A stretch of DNA of 64,000 bases from Microcebus murinus (GCF_040939455.1 NC_134104.1:143194501-143258500), one strand, 5' to 3'. Positions 35,688 through 47,899 are shown, counted from the first letter of the stretch. A program made the numbers and translations. The notes: generated by a model from the sequence alone, not told the origin.

Positions 35688-35753
35688 TATATAAGGATTT
35701 TTTTTATTTCAGTATATTATGGGGGTACAAATGTTAAGGTTATGTAAGGATTT
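35688..35753 (-). mobile_element. Extremely truncated L1 insertion (about 35 bp) with TSD
   Basis: Bases 35706-35740 (ATTTCAGTATATTATGGGGG, TACAAATGTTAAGGT) are the exact reverse complement of the last 35 bases of the local lemur-type L1 3' UTR, with a T-run standing for the poly(A) tail. Both sides carry TATATAAGGATTT (35688-35700) and TATGTAAGGATTT (35741-35753), a 12/13 match that reads as a target-site duplication. Confidence 0.75.
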
Positions 35754-35862
35754 TTTTTTTTTTAAGTTTTGCCAGAGTTTTAATTTTTTTCCATGGGATA
35801 TTGTTGAATTAACTAGTTCACTATCACCATGTCCCAAAACTTTTCTTTTAAGAAAGTGTTTC

Positions 35863-36247
35863 CTGGTATATATATACCACATTTTATTAATCACAACGGT
35901 GATATAGCACCTCTTGTATTTTCCTGGATAGAGCTGAAACCCATTCTATTAAGTGAAGTATCCCAAGAGTGGAAAAATAAGCACCACATGTACTCACCAG
36001 CAAATTGGTATTAACTGATTAACACCTAACTGGACATATAGTAATAACATTTATTTGGTGTCGGACCAGTAGAGGGGGAGGGGATGGTTATATACATATA
36101 TAATGAATGCAATGCGCACCAACTGGGGGATGGTCACGCTTGAAGCTCTGACTCAAGGAGGCGGGGGGGGGCAAGGGCAATAGGCAATATATGTGACCTT
36201 AACATTTGTACCCCAATAATATGCTAAAATAAATAAATGAATAAAAC
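35863..36247 (+). mobile_element. 5'-truncated lemur-type L1 3' UTR
   Basis: ACGGTGATATAGCACCTCTT, AAGCACCACATGTACTCACC, AGCAAATTGGTATTAACTGA and TTAACATTTGTACCCCAATA, then GCTAAAATAAATAAATG parallel the copy at 19683-20060. It includes a G-rich stretch at 36162-36171. It is intact to the A-rich tail. Confidence 0.88.
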
Positions 36248-36249
36248 AC

Positions 36250-36760
36250 TAGCGTAAGTGCAAAAATATAAAGAAAAAATAGAAAGTGTTTCCTAAATAT
36301 TCTGTGTCTCTGGTATGTAGAAAATAATTGGGATTTGCTTTGTAATCCAAGTGAAAGGCATTTTCTGGTAATTAGTGAGTTAAATTAATAGATGTGTGTC
36401 AATAAGCTATATATCATGTCCATAAATATCTTTTTACTTTTTTAATATTTTGTATATACTAAATTAGTTTTACTATACAGTATGCTTTTTTTCAGTTTTA
36501 TTACTTTTGATGTTTAAAAAGCTTTGCACTTTTGTTATTTATGTAAGTACATTTTAAATTTCAATTTTGTTTCTTATAATCATTATCCTCTTTAGTAATT
36601 CAATTGCTACTGGTTTCTGAGTATTAGTACAATAAAATTAACTTATATATACCCCTTCTCTTTCCTCTTCTCTATCAACCACTATTTATAAATAGATGTA
36701 TTAATTATTATACTGTTAAAGATGTTCATAATTCTAGTCATTTATTATTTACCACTTTTT
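36250..36760. other. AT-rich unassigned DNA
   Basis: There is no gene and no secure repeat. It probably belongs to the surrounding old L1-rich district. Confidence 0.4.
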
Positions 36761-36766
36761 TTTAGA

Positions 36767-36937
36767 TTCTTTTTTTATCATTATACATCATACAGAGACA
36801 TTAAGGTATAATAAAATGTTATTACTGGAAGTTTTATGTGAATACATTTGATCATCCTTTGAAAAGAATTATAAAAACTACTGAAAGAAATGGTAGAAAA
36901 ATATAAGAGATCTTATATCTACTGAAAACATTAAATT
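36767..36937 (+). repeat. Direct repeat, copy 1 (partner at 37688-37876)
   Basis: AATAAAATGTTATTACTGGA, AGTTTTATGTGAATACATTT and TAAAAACTACTGAAAGAAAT recur at about 37738-37835 with scattered changes. Agreement is roughly 75-80% by eye over about 165 bases. The pair may be two halves of one rearranged old L1. Confidence 0.65.
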
Positions 36938-37089
36938 TTGTTATTTATTAAGTAATACATTCGATTCCCATCTATAAATAATAAAGAAAGAAAATCATCA
37001 CACTTATTTGGCTCTCCTACTTATCATCTTTGTTATTTGTTAGAAGTCAGCTTTAGTCTAATTGCCACTGTTTAAAAGTTTTCTCTTTA

Positions 37090-37480
37090 ATTTTTATATT
37101 CTACAGTATTACTATGATATGTTTAGGTGTGGGCATATTTTTGTTTATACTGCTTGAAATTTATATTTATAGGATCTATGGTTTGATCCCTTTCATCTGG
37201 AAAAGTCCTTAGCTCTTCAAATATTGCTTATTTGAAGGCTGATTCTCTCTCTGTTCTCTTTTAGGATTGATTTTTTTTGTATGCTCCTTATATCTAGACT
37301 TGATATCCTTTATTTTCTAATCTAAATTTAATTTGATTCTTTTAATTTTATTATTTATTTCTTAAATTCAATTATACACACACACACATATACTCATCAG
37401 TTCTAGACTTTCTTTTTCAAACATGCTATGTGTTTTAAAAATCATTTCCTTTTTCATACTGATATTTTAACTTGGCTTTC
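37090..37480 (-). mobile_element. Old L1 fragment, antisense
   Basis: ATGTTTAGGTGTGGGCATAT, TACTGCTTGAAATTTATATT, AGCTCTTCAAATATTGCTTA and TGAAGGCTGATTCTCTCTCT correspond to the reverse complement of an old L1 stretch ('tgtctgggtgtgg ... ctcttcaaatattgcttctgc ... cattctctctctcc'). Confidence 0.55.
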
Positions 37481-37539
37481 ATCTTTTCAACTTTGTAAAT
37501 ATCCAACAAACAAATAAAGACTAACCAATAAATGAGGAG

Positions 37540-38200
37540 ACAAGATGCTATGTGAAATGTACAGCAAAATCAGACTCTAGAACATTGTTCTGGATATCAT
37601 AGCCAGTATCATAAAACAAGAAAAAAAAAGACATAAATATTTAATGAAGACAGGATTTTATACATAGAAAAGTCTAAAAAATCCTTATAGATTTGTATTT
37701 TATCACCATATTTCCTGCAGAGATTTAGAAGTAATAAAATAATAAAATGTTATCATTAGAAGTTTTATGTGAATACATTCGACAATTCTTTGAAAAGCAT
37801 TCTTGTAAAAACTACTAAAAGAAATGATAGCAAAATCTAAGTAACCTTATATCTATCAAAAACAGTGAATTTGTAATGGTATAAAATTTTCTAAATAAGA
37901 ATATCTTAGGCCCATATGCTTCACAGGTGAGCTCTAGCAATTATCTGAAGAAGAAATAAAACAAATATTACACAAACTTTTTCAAGAAATAAAGGGGAAG
38001 GAAATGTTTCTCAAACTCATTTTATTAGGACCACACAAACTTGATACTAAAATATGACAAAGATATTTCACATTTTTTAAAAAGGCCAATTTGCCCAAGA
38101 ACATAGACACAAAATATCTTATAAAACATAACTAAATTTATTTAATAATATATCAAAAGCGTACCACTTCAAAAGGAAGGTAGGAAAGCAGAACCTAGAA
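37540..38200 (+). mobile_element. Old L1 ORF2 fragment, rearranged
   Basis: ACATTGTTCTGGATATCATA, GCCCATATGCTTCACAGGTG, AGAAATAAAGGGGAAGGAAA, CTCAAACTCATTTTATTAGG and AGGCCAATTTGCCCAAGAAC follow RT-domain coding phrases of L1 ORF2, but not in native order. The segment includes copy 2 of the direct repeat (37688-37876). No open frame survives. Confidence 0.65.
37688..37876 (+). repeat. Direct repeat, copy 2 (partner at 36767-36937)
   Basis: See copy 1. This copy lies within L1 ORF2-derived sequence, which suggests both have an L1 origin. Confidence 0.65.
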
Positions 38201-38429
38201 CCTAGAAAGGGTAACAGTAATAAAAGCACACAGTAAAATGGTAGATTTAAGTAAAAACATGCTACTAATTATATTAAATATGAATAGGTAAATATTCCAG
38301 ATTATTAAAAATAACTCTATGATGTTTAGAACCTTCTAAAACATAAGATGGACACAGACTGATATTAAAAGAATTCAAAATACATACCTGCTCGCATTTT
38401 TGCAATAAGAAAAAGCTGAACTAAAACTC

Positions 38430-40495
38430 AAGGACTATTTTTGGACCCAATGGAGAAATAGAGTCACAGGGCCAACTGACATCCTGAAATCTGGAGAGAA
38501 AGGCAAATACAGTCACAGCTAAGATTGGCTCCAGAAGCTGCTGGAACCATAACTGAGTAGAAATATTTAAATGGTAATTCTGTCAAATTTTTGGAAGCTG
38601 AGTGTGGACCAAGATGAGAATGAGAATCTTCTTACATACTTTTACACACAGTACTGAATGCACTTTGATGGGTTTTACCTGAAGAAACCACATCAAATTC
38701 TCATAAGCGAAGAGCTGAGAAAGATCCCCTGTGACTCTGGCAGGAGGAAGGGAAGGGTGACCATTGTGAAATATACCCAGGACATCCTCCACAATAAAGA
38801 TTTACTGGTAATAGGAAAAACTTCACCAGAGAAGGAGATGAATGCCATATGGGGAAGACCATTTCTCCCCCACCCAGTCCCCTTTAGCCTTCCCATCTCA
38901 CTTAAGGAAGAGAAGAAGGGAGGGGAGCTAAGAAACACTGTGAAGGCCACAGCCCAGGGAGCCAGGACCATTGAAAGACTGAAATTTAATCATAAGATTA
39001 AAGAATATTTCCTCTCCCCTTGCCACCATACCAGCAAGGTTCAAGTAAGATAATGGATTTCTGCTGAAACAGCTGCAAGTCATAGACTCTATTTAAGAAG
39101 GAGTTCTTACGGAAACCCAAAGACAACTGAATGGGCAGGAAGACAAGAATGCTAAAGGAATTTGAATTCCTGTACTATAAATATTAAGCACAGCTAACCC
39201 CTAGTCAGATTTGCATACAATACCAAACTAAAGTCCTATTTACCAAATTCCTGTTATTGAATACATAATATCTGGCTCTTAACAACAACAACAACAAAAT
39301 CACAAGGCATGCTAACTAAAAGACAAAAATAAACAATATGAAGAGACAGCAAACATCAGAACAAGACTCAGATGATACGAATGCTGAAATTGTCAAAGAG
39401 AGAATTTAAAATAAATGATTAATATTTTAAGCCTCTTAATAGACAAGTAGACAACTTAAAAGAACAGATAGCTAATATAAGTAGAGAGGTTGAAACTCTA
39501 AGAAAAAATCAAAAGGAAATACTAGAAATCAAAAACATTGTATTGATCTTTGATGAGCTCACCAAAAGACTAGACAGGGCAGAGGAAATAATTGGTGGGC
39601 TTAAAGATATGGTTAACAGAAACTTTCCAAACTAAAATTCGGTGACACAAAAAGAATGAAAAAAAAAACAAAACAAAACAGAAATCCAAGAACTGTGGTA
39701 TCTAGTTTCAAAAGATGTAACATATAAATAACTGCAATACCAGAAAAAGAAAGAATGGAATATATATATATATATATAAAACAATACTAGCTAAGAACTT
39801 TTCAAAATGAATGGCAGACACCAAACCAGGAAGCTCAGAGAACATTAAGCAGAATTAATGCGAAAATATCTATACTTAGGCATATCATATTCCAACTGCA
39901 GAGAACCAAATAAAAGAGGAGACCTTGAGAGAAGCCAGAGGAAAAAAGTCTTACCTATAGAGGAACAAACATAAGAATTACTGAAGAATTCTCATCAGAA
40001 ACTATGCAAGGAAGAAGAAAGTAGAGTGAAATACTTAAAATATTGAAGAAGTCTCATCAACCTAGAATTCTATATGGTGAAATTATCCTTCAAAAGTGTA
40101 GAAGAAATAAACTGAAGAAATTCATTGCCAATAGATTTGTCCTAAAAAAATGGAAAAAGAAATTCTTCAGGTTGAAGGAAAATAATATAGGTCAAAAATT
40201 TTCTTATATGAAGAAAGAAAGTTGGAAAAGGAATAAATAAAAGTAAAACAGAATAAATAAATGTAAAATGTTTAAGAGTAACAGTAACAATGTATTAGGT
40301 AATTATAGCATACAGATAAGTAAAATAGTGACAATAATGTTTTAAGGGGTAGGAAGGAAAAACTGGAAATTTTCTGTTATAAGATACCTAAAATACATAT
40401 GAGATGGTATAGTCTTATTTGAAGGTGGATTTAGATTAGTCAAAAAAATCTAAGAGTATATTGCAAACTCAAGGCCAACCATAATTTTTTAAATG
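38430..40495 (+). mobile_element. HAL1-type element (L1-derived, ORF1 only), near full length
   Basis: A 5' region (38430-39300) is followed by sequence matching the HAL1 ORF1 coiled-coil and RNA-binding region: GAGCTCACCAAAAGACTAGA, CAGAGGAAATAATTGGTGGG, AAATCCAAGAACTGTGGTAT, AGACACCAAACCAGGAAGCT, TAGAGGAACAAACATAAGAA, AGAAACTATGCAAGGAAGAA and AATTATCCTTCAAAAGTGTA. HAL1 elements encode only this protein and depend on L1 enzymes. Here it is full of stops. The 5' part has a 131-codon open frame at 38658-39053 whose first half aligns with the paralogous 5' region at 7707-7800. An interruption by (TA)n lies at 39758-39778. Confidence 0.8.
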
Positions 40496-40499
40496 AAGT

Positions 40500-42745
40500 A
40501 TAATTGATAATAGCTATCAAGCCACAAAAACAAATGAATGCATCTTAAATGCATATTTCTAAGTGAAAGAACCCAGTTGAAAGATTATATTCTCTATGAT
40601 TCTAATTCCATAACATTCTGACAAGGAAAACTATAATGATGTTAAAGATCAATGGATGGTAGGGGTTCAGGGAGGGCAATAGGGTTGAAGAGTTGAAGCT
40701 TGGGGGAATGGTGGATATATGACACTATGCATTGATCAAAACCCACAGAACTTTGCACCACAATGGGTAAATCTTAATGTATGCAAATTTTAAAAATACT
40801 TTAGTGGATTAGGGAATCCCAGGGTGAACACAGAATATGACAGAAGAATCTAATTGTTCTACAAGTGTGTGAAACAACCTCACTGAACAGGGTGAGGGGA
40901 ACAATGCTTACCCAAGTAACTGGAAATGAGTAGAGGGTATAAAACTAAAGGCAAAATAAACTGTATATAGGCACTGTACTCTAGTGGATAAAGGTCTGTC
41001 CCATGAAGCATGAGTTAATAATTCTGATGCTGCTATGTAATTATACTGGAATAGATCAGTTAAGTAAATGGATGGTGGATGGTATGATCCAGGTTTCCTA
41101 CTGTTGGCATGAAAGTTTATAGATAAGGGTGAGGAAGAGGCCAGAATGTTAATATGGTAATAGATTAGAGTTAGAGATATCAGTACAAACTCATGCTTAG
41201 CTCAATATACCTATATAAGGCTACAAATAAATATTTATAGACAAGAGTAATGCACAGGTTAGTATACACACATATATATCTCCTTGCTCTGTCTGCTGAT
41301 AGCACCAAGAAGCAATAATATTCTGGTAGCAACAAGCACACCTAACAGCCAGATCTTGGCTTCTAATAGTGGTCTCCAATAAAAAGAAATAGTGCTTAAG
41401 AAAACTGGCTGCTTCTTACGCTATGGCAAGACATATACAAAATGAGACTGGAGCATCTTATAGTACCCAAAAGTAATGAAGCTCTTTTTAAAAGGTCACC
41501 ACAATGACAGCATTATGTCCAGAGGATATAAAAGTCAACTGAATGGACTTATATTGGCCACAACTGGAACAATTTGAGCAACAAAATAAAGTAGGTTAGA
41601 TCATAACCGAAAGCACAAAATAAATATCTACAAGTTCATACTGATGTAAATAAATGATTGAATAAATAAATGAGAGAGAAAAGACAAAAAAAAAATACAC
41701 ACAATTTTTGTAGATATTCTGTTTAAGGAGGTGAGTATAAGTCCCCAGTCCTGAAGGGTGGGCTGTGAATGGTAACATCCCTCCAAAGAATACAGTATGG
41801 AAAAGGCAGGGGGGTGGAGAGAGACAGGGCAATTTTACAGTGGAGAAGAGAAACCTGACAAACAGAACTTCAGTCCAGTGATCAAGGTCAACATCAACAA
41901 TCATTAAGTCATGTTGATAGCATGTCACTTGATATGGTGTGATGAAAATAGCACGTTATCTGTGTGGTCTTCTCAAAAACACATAACACCAGCCCAGTCA
42001 TGAGAAAAGCATCACACAAATCCCAATTGAGGAGTATTCTACAATGTATCTGACAAGAACTTCTCAAAACTGCCAAGGTCATCTAAAGGGAAAAAAGGGA
42101 AAGTCTGAGAGGTTGTCACAGTCAAGAGAGACCTAAAGAGACATGACAACAAAATGTATTGTGTTATCCTGTACAGTATCCCAGAATAGAAAAAGGACAT
42201 TAGGTAAAAACTAAGGAAATATAAAATAAAATATTGACTGTAGTTAACAAAACAATATCAATATGTATTCATCGGCCGGGCGCTGTGGCTCACGCCTGTA
42301 ATCCTAGCTCTTGGGAGGCCGAGGCGGGCGGATTGCTCAAGGTCAGGAGTTCGAAACCAGCCTGAGCAAGAGCGAGACCCCGTCTCTACTATAAATAGAA
42401 AGAAATTAATTGGCCAACTGATATATATATAAAAAATTAGCCGGGCATAGTGGCGCATGCCTGTAGTCCCAGCTACTCGGGAGGCTGAGGCAGAAGGATC
42501 ACTGGAGCCCAGGAGTTTGAGGTTGCTGTGAGCTAGGCTGACGCCACGGCACTCACTCTAGCCTGGACAACAAAGCGAGACTCTGTCTCAAAAAAAAAAA
42601 AAAATATGTATTCATTAATTGTAACAAATTTACCACACTAAGATGTTAATCATAGGGGAAATTGGCTATGGGAACTCTCTGTACTATCTTTGAAAATTGT
42701 CTGTGTATCTAAAACTGTCCTAAAATAAAAAGTTCACTTAAAAAA
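40500..42745 (+). mobile_element. Old L1M 3' end, about 1.9 kb, split by Alu 5
   Basis: The left part (AAATGAATGCATCTTAAATG, TTCTAAGTGAAAGAACCCAG, GATCAAAACCCACAGAACTT) and the right part (TAACACCAGCCCAGTCATGA, TGCCAAGGTCATCTAAAGGG, GGACATTAGGTAAAAACTAA and GGGAACTCTCTGTACTATCT, then CCTAAAATAAAAAG) are landmarks of old L1M 3' UTRs. The left and right parts may derive from two elements. Alu 5 interrupts the last 500 bases. Confidence 0.75.
42260..42615 (+). mobile_element. Alu 5, lemur-type full-length SINE with 12-13-bp TSD
   Basis: The element is 42273-42603, plus strand, ending in a short A-run. The duplication ATATGTATTCAT is at 42261-42272 and 42604-42615, and an adjoining A extends it by one. 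It is nearly identical to Alu 3. It sits inside an old L1 3' UTR and so post-dates it. Confidence 0.97.
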
Positions 42746-42789
42746 ACAAAACTTGCATTCACAGCCCACAAAAGCTCATACACCACAAA

Positions 42790-43135
42790 TATTAACCAAG
42801 GATAAAAATCTTTGAAGACTATATTAATATAACCAAAACAGACCTCAAAGAAAAGCATTACTAGTGATCAAAAGGGATATATCATAATATAATGACTCCA
42901 TTCACCAGAAAGATGTAACAATTCTAAATGTGTATTCATCTAATAACATGTCTTAATGTAAAGAAAAAGGAAAAAAAATTACCAGATATACAAAAAGAAA
43001 TAGGCAAATACCCACTCATACTGAGAAGTGAAAACACACTTCTCTGAGTCATTCATAGAAAAGATGAACCAAAACAAAGTATCAATAAGGATATACTTAA
43101 CATGGCATTTTGGATAAGATAATTCATTGTGATAT
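42790..43135 (+). mobile_element. Old L1 ORF2 fragment
   Basis: AACAGACCTCAAAGAAAAGC, GATCAAAAGGGATATATCAT, GTAACAATTCTAAATGTGTA, TTCATCTAATAACATG and AAGAAATAGGCAAATACCCA match the spacer between the endonuclease and RT regions of L1 ORF2. It lies downstream of an L1 3' end, so it is a separate insertion or a rearrangement. Confidence 0.65.
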
Positions 43136-43275
43136 ACTGCTCAAACGCTGTAGGAATCCTTGGTTCCACAGACTAAGGGCGAATATTTCTCCCAAGTTAT
43201 TATGACAACCAGTCTGCACCCATACTTTTCCAAATGCTGGGGGGCAGCAACTCCCACTTCCTTCTGCTCCCCCCC

Positions 43276-43276
<1 letters not shown>

Positions 43277-43314
<38 letters not shown>
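43277..43314. repeat. (AC)19 microsatellite
   Basis: This is a pure (AC)n run next to a C7 tract at 43269-43275. Its antisense translation yields the poly Cys-Val frames at 43124-43350. Confidence 0.97.
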
Positions 43315-43316
<2 letters not shown>

Positions 43317-43361
43317 TCTGAACCACTGAGTAATTATATGACATAATCACACAATATATTG

Positions 43362-43702
43362 TCTTGACCCATTCAGTCTGCTATAACAAAATACCACAGA
43401 TTAGGTAGCTTATAAACAGTAGAAATTTATTTCTCACAGTTCTGGAGGCTGGGAAGTACAAGATAATGAGAGATTTGATGTCTGGTGAAGCCCTGTTTCC
43501 TGGTTTATAGATGGCACCTTCTTGCTGTAAAAGGGGCATACAAGGTGCCTTGGGCCTCATCTATAAAAGCATCAATCTGATTCATGAGCATTCTGCCCTC
43601 ATGACAGAAGCACCTCCCAACAGTCCCACCTCTTAATACCATCACCTTGTGGATTTCAGCATATGCATGTTGAGGGGATACAAACATTCACACCATAGCA
43701 CC
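43362..43702 (-). mobile_element. MLT1-type MaLR LTR (solo)
   Basis: CATTCAGTCTGCTATAACAA, AATACCACAGATTAGGTAGC, TTCTCACAGTTCTGGAGGCT, GGCACCTTCTTGCTGTAAAA and ATTCACACCATAGCACC are reverse-complement MLT1 landmarks, ends included. Confidence 0.9.
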
Positions 43703-43704
43703 TG

Positions 43705-45340
43705 TGAGCATTTCCATCATAGCCCTTTCAAAAGAGTTTTATCTATATGGCGATATGTCTATCTTTCACATGGGAATGTTAATTCCTTACAAAAATTTGA
43801 CCAATCACAATATGATAAGATTATTCTTTATAATCATAGCAGTATTAAACAGTGTGTCCTTACTCATTTAGCACTGAGCTTAAATGTTCTCATCTGTAAA
43901 ACAGAGATAATAATAGTTATTTTATTCTGAGACTTAAATAACGTAATATATACAAAGCTGTTAGTACAGTGCCTGAGATTATAAGGATTTGGTCTAGCAG
44001 TATTGCTATTACATTGTTGACTGTATAAATTGGCTCCCCATGATGAAGCTGATGTAGCAGTCCAACCCAAGAGTGCTGTCAAGCTTCAGGATCCTGACAC
44101 CCAGTCAAGGGGGACTCATCTAGGACAGGGGTGTTTGTCCAGGACAGTCTAAGATTGCAGTCAGGAGGAGAAACATCCTGGCTGAGACATCTCAAGTTTA
44201 TATCTGGACGGCGTTCAATGTCATTCTGAGAATGGGATAAGATGGAAAGAAAAATTTGAGACTAGTTTGTAAGACAGCAGGATGGAGTGAGGGCAAGGTT
44301 TGATGTGTGGTTCTAAACTATTTGCTGTGATTGGGAAGAAGGACAGCATCCCTCCTCTTTACCCTGCACTCCTTGTGCTCACTAGGAGGACGAATACTTC
44401 TCCCCCATCCTGGGGTGCACCAAGGGTGAAATAAAAAGGAAAGTAGCCTATCTGAGTCAGTCAATATAGACTGTGAGCCTCTAAAATACTCTGCATGACT
44501 AAAGTCCCTTTTCATGCTTCTTAATGGAAGGGCTCAAAGGGCCAGATGTCAGTCCAAGATGACAAGGAAGGAAAAGAACTGCAGGGGTAGAATGCTAGAG
44601 ATAAAACTGTCAGCTCTTTGGTTTCCCTTAAGGTCAGTGACACAAAGACAAGAGCCATCCCATTTTTCTCCCAGCTGCAAGAATAGAGGCAAGCTAGCAG
44701 TGGCAGCAACCCCTATCAGACACTCCTCTTTGTTCAAATAGGCATCCGTTTTAACAATAAATGTTGTCTTTTCAATCCCAGACATTGCCTTTAGGTCTCC
44801 TTCAAAGCTTCCTGTGTGTGTCAGCCAGAGGACCACGTAGTGTCATTGGGAAGTCCAGCTGTGGTATTTTCTTCCAAGTGATGGGCAGTATTTTCTTCAC
44901 TAACCATCCAAAAAATGTGTGTTTGTGTGGGCCTGTGTGGGTGTGTTGCAAAAGTCATCAGACCATAAAAAGATAAATACGTTTATATTATCCAATAGCC
45001 ACCTCAACTTTCCATTTATTTAATGGCTGACAACTACTAAATTTTAGAATAAGGAATTTAATGCAGCCTTGTTGAAATCAATGTCTGGATTGATCTGTCA
45101 AAATTCTGCAGACTACCAACATGCTTAGAGTATTGTTTGTTACCACTTTTTAGTGAAATTCTAATAGCGATGGTTTAAATGAGCCGATATCAGAGCTTAG
45201 CATTAACGGCTTTTTTTACCTACTGATTTCATGGCTCCCTTCCCAGCTTTATTTCCCACCTGCTTTCTGTATTTTATGCACTCTTCACTCTATACCAGAT
45301 GGATTAATCTGTTCCCCATAAGCATCCCATATTTCCCATC
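43705..45340. other. 1.6 kb of unassigned DNA
   Basis: TAAATGTTCTCATCTGTAAA, then ACAGAGATAATAATAGTTAT, GTACAGTGCCTGAGATTATA at 43880-43985 is a decayed plus-strand MIR. Open frames at 44318-44976 on both strands overlap one another and match nothing known. Confidence 0.45.
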
Positions 45341-45344
45341 CTGT

Positions 45345-45637
45345 GAAGTAATATAGCAGAGTGCTTTAGAATATAGACCTTAAAGCCTACCTGCCTGCAT
45401 CCCAGCTCTGTTACCAACTAGCTGGATGACCTTGGGAAAGAATGATTACTTGACCTCTCTGTGCCCCAGTTACATCAATTATATCTATGAAACTATGCAA
45501 TAAAAGAAGTACTTAATTTATAGAGTTTTTTTTTTCCCTAGGGTAAAATGAGTTAATATGTGTAGAAGGTTTAGAATAGTGCCTGGCAGATAATAAGTGC
45601 CCTACAGATGTTTAATTATTATTATTATTATTATTAG
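45345..45637 (+). mobile_element. MIR SINE with (ATT)n expansion
   Basis: CCCAGCTCTGTTACCAACTA, GCTGGATGACCTTGGGAAAG, ACTTGACCTCTCTGTGCCCC, AATAGTGCCTGGCAGATAAT and AAGTGCCCTACAGATGTTTA are a well-preserved MIR. It ends in about seven ATT units at 45615-45636. Confidence 0.85.
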
Positions 45638-45639
45638 TT

Positions 45640-47820
45640 GGTATGATGGCCTCTCCATTTGTATCTATCTAAATGTTCTCATCCTTCTGTGCATACACAA
45701 AGTGCCTCTCTTTGGTCATGCTCCCCTGGGCCCATCAGCTAGATAGGGTATGATCTTTTCTGCCTTAAAACCTTCATTATATTTAGGCTTTACAGAATAT
45801 TTAGTTTTTTGCAAATTACAAGAAGTAATTGTATACTTGTGTTGAAATTGTTTGGGAAAAGCATTTTATTTTTAACATGTGTTTGAAAAGCTTCTATGGC
45901 TGTGTATTATATCCCACTCGTGGTATGGCGGGAAGCTTTGCTTGTCAAAGAATGGTGTGTGGATCAGCAGCATGTGTACATCCTTGGGACCTAGTTAGAA
46001 ACCTCAAATCTCTTCCCAAGACCTACTTCCTCAGGAGCTGCATTTAAACCAGCACAACACACGCTGGAGCACAGGAGGGAAAGTCGAATAACTGGCCAAG
46101 GTGAATTAGACTCAGCTATGTGTTTTGGGGGAAAGCAAGGTCTGCGATTTCATGGAAGCTTCTTTGAGTTTGTAACAAGGCTGAAACTTGAACCCTGGTC
46201 TGTAAATCTAAAATCTTAACCCTTAATTGACGTATTCTTGAGTAAATGCCATTGCTTACCAATCATAACACAGTAGAACAGTTATGATGTTGGTGTCACG
46301 ATGAGGACTCAAGCCCTAACTTTGTCACATACTACTGTGAATAGAGGGAAGCTTATTTGTGGGCATTTCCACATGCTGAAGGATGGATGCATGAAGCGTT
46401 GTGTTAGTTGTTGTGGGTTAATGACTTTTATCTCTTGTTTACATGGAGAAAGGCAACGGAGAAAAAGCCAGATAGAGTGATGAAGGAGGTATCCACTCAC
46501 TGCCTCCTTTTACTCTCTTTGGAGGTACAATTTTGGTATTAAGGCTATTTATTTTGAAGTGCACAAAGGAGCAAATAATTTTTAGGGTATTTTGCTTAAG
46601 AAAATATATATTTTAATTTACTATTTACCAAAATTTACTAGTTTTAACTTCTTGCATCTTCTTAAAGTCTTCTAATGTTTAAAAATGTTACTGAGCTCCA
46701 CAAATTTAAACATTTGTTTTTTAATGAAGAACACTTTATTTTTTAAAAAGTTTGCTCTTTTTGTTGTGTATTTTGAAGTTGGCTCTTCTAGGAGGAAGAA
46801 CAAAGAAATTACTCAATGTTTCCTAATTTAATGTTCAGAGAGAACTCTGGCACCCCATACACAGGGAGATAAAAAGGGACTGGCAATGAGCATGCTTCTC
46901 TCCCACTTAAGAGTACAAGGGTTTAGTGAAACTGCTTGTGTTGACCCAGGGTCAGGGACTGGTGGGGAGAGGTGTCAGGGAGGAATCCTCAGGGTAGGAT
47001 CACTTGTCTGATAAAAATAATTATATTTCATTTTAAAACTGTTTGTGACCATGAAAATCATGCAGGTCTATCTTCTCATTTCTTCAGTGAGGAAAAGGAG
47101 GCCAAGAGAGTTATCAAGGTTCTAGGGCTAAACCTGACTCTCAGCACTACCTGTAAAGCTAGCACAAAAGTGAATTCGAGCAATAGCTGGTAGGGTTCCC
47201 TCCAGGCTTGTATGAGAACCTGAGAGTCCTCCATGAAGTCTCCAAATGGAATAAGAAATATCTTACCTTCATTCCATCGGTACTGATATTCTGTTTGTTC
47301 AAGGATCTGGGGTTTCTTGAAACCAACAAATTTGCTGCAATAGAGCTAAGTTCAGGTGTGAGAATCTCCAGACACTTGGAGCCCCCAGGTCAAGGTGAAG
47401 CTTTGGTGTGCACCACACACTCTCCTCACTGCAACCAGGAAGGGGGCCTGAGTCTGCAGCATACACAGGCCCCAAACACTATTCCAGTCCCAGAGCAAGG
47501 GACATTACCCCATCTCTCTGATGGCCCATGCTATTTTCCGTTTGTGTTATATTATCCAGTCCTATACCTACAAGAGACTTCTTCATAATTTCAGACTTTC
47601 ACAGGTAGGTAGGATGGTTACCATTCACCAGCTTCTCTCTTACACTCTGAAGAAGAGCCCATGAGATGGGAAAAGCAAGGATCTGGCAACCTCCAAGAGA
47701 CAGAAGAGGAAAATTACAGGAAACACAACACACATGGCTCTAACTTGGCCTGGTTCTGTACAGCAGAAAAAGTAAAACCCAATTAATATGTCAAGAAATG
47801 ATCACACTGCAGGGGCTAAT
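45640..47820. other. 2.2 kb of unassigned DNA
   Basis: No gene or repeat is recognised. The 126-codon frame at 47208-47588 has no recognisable domain and lacks gene context. Confidence 0.45.
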
Positions 47821-47899
47821 ACTATTTTCCATTTAAACTTCACATTGAATGTTAAGCTAAAATGTGATAAATGCTATGTTTATTCAGGCCACCCCCACA

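Noticed and set aside
35697..36247. Twin-priming (5' inverted) L1 structure
   Set aside because: The inverted part at 35706-35740 is the extreme 3' end of the L1, not an upstream segment, and has its own target duplication. Two separate insertions explain it better.
47208..47588. 126-codon open frame, plus strand
   Set aside because: No similarity to any family I know and no gene context. Treated as chance.
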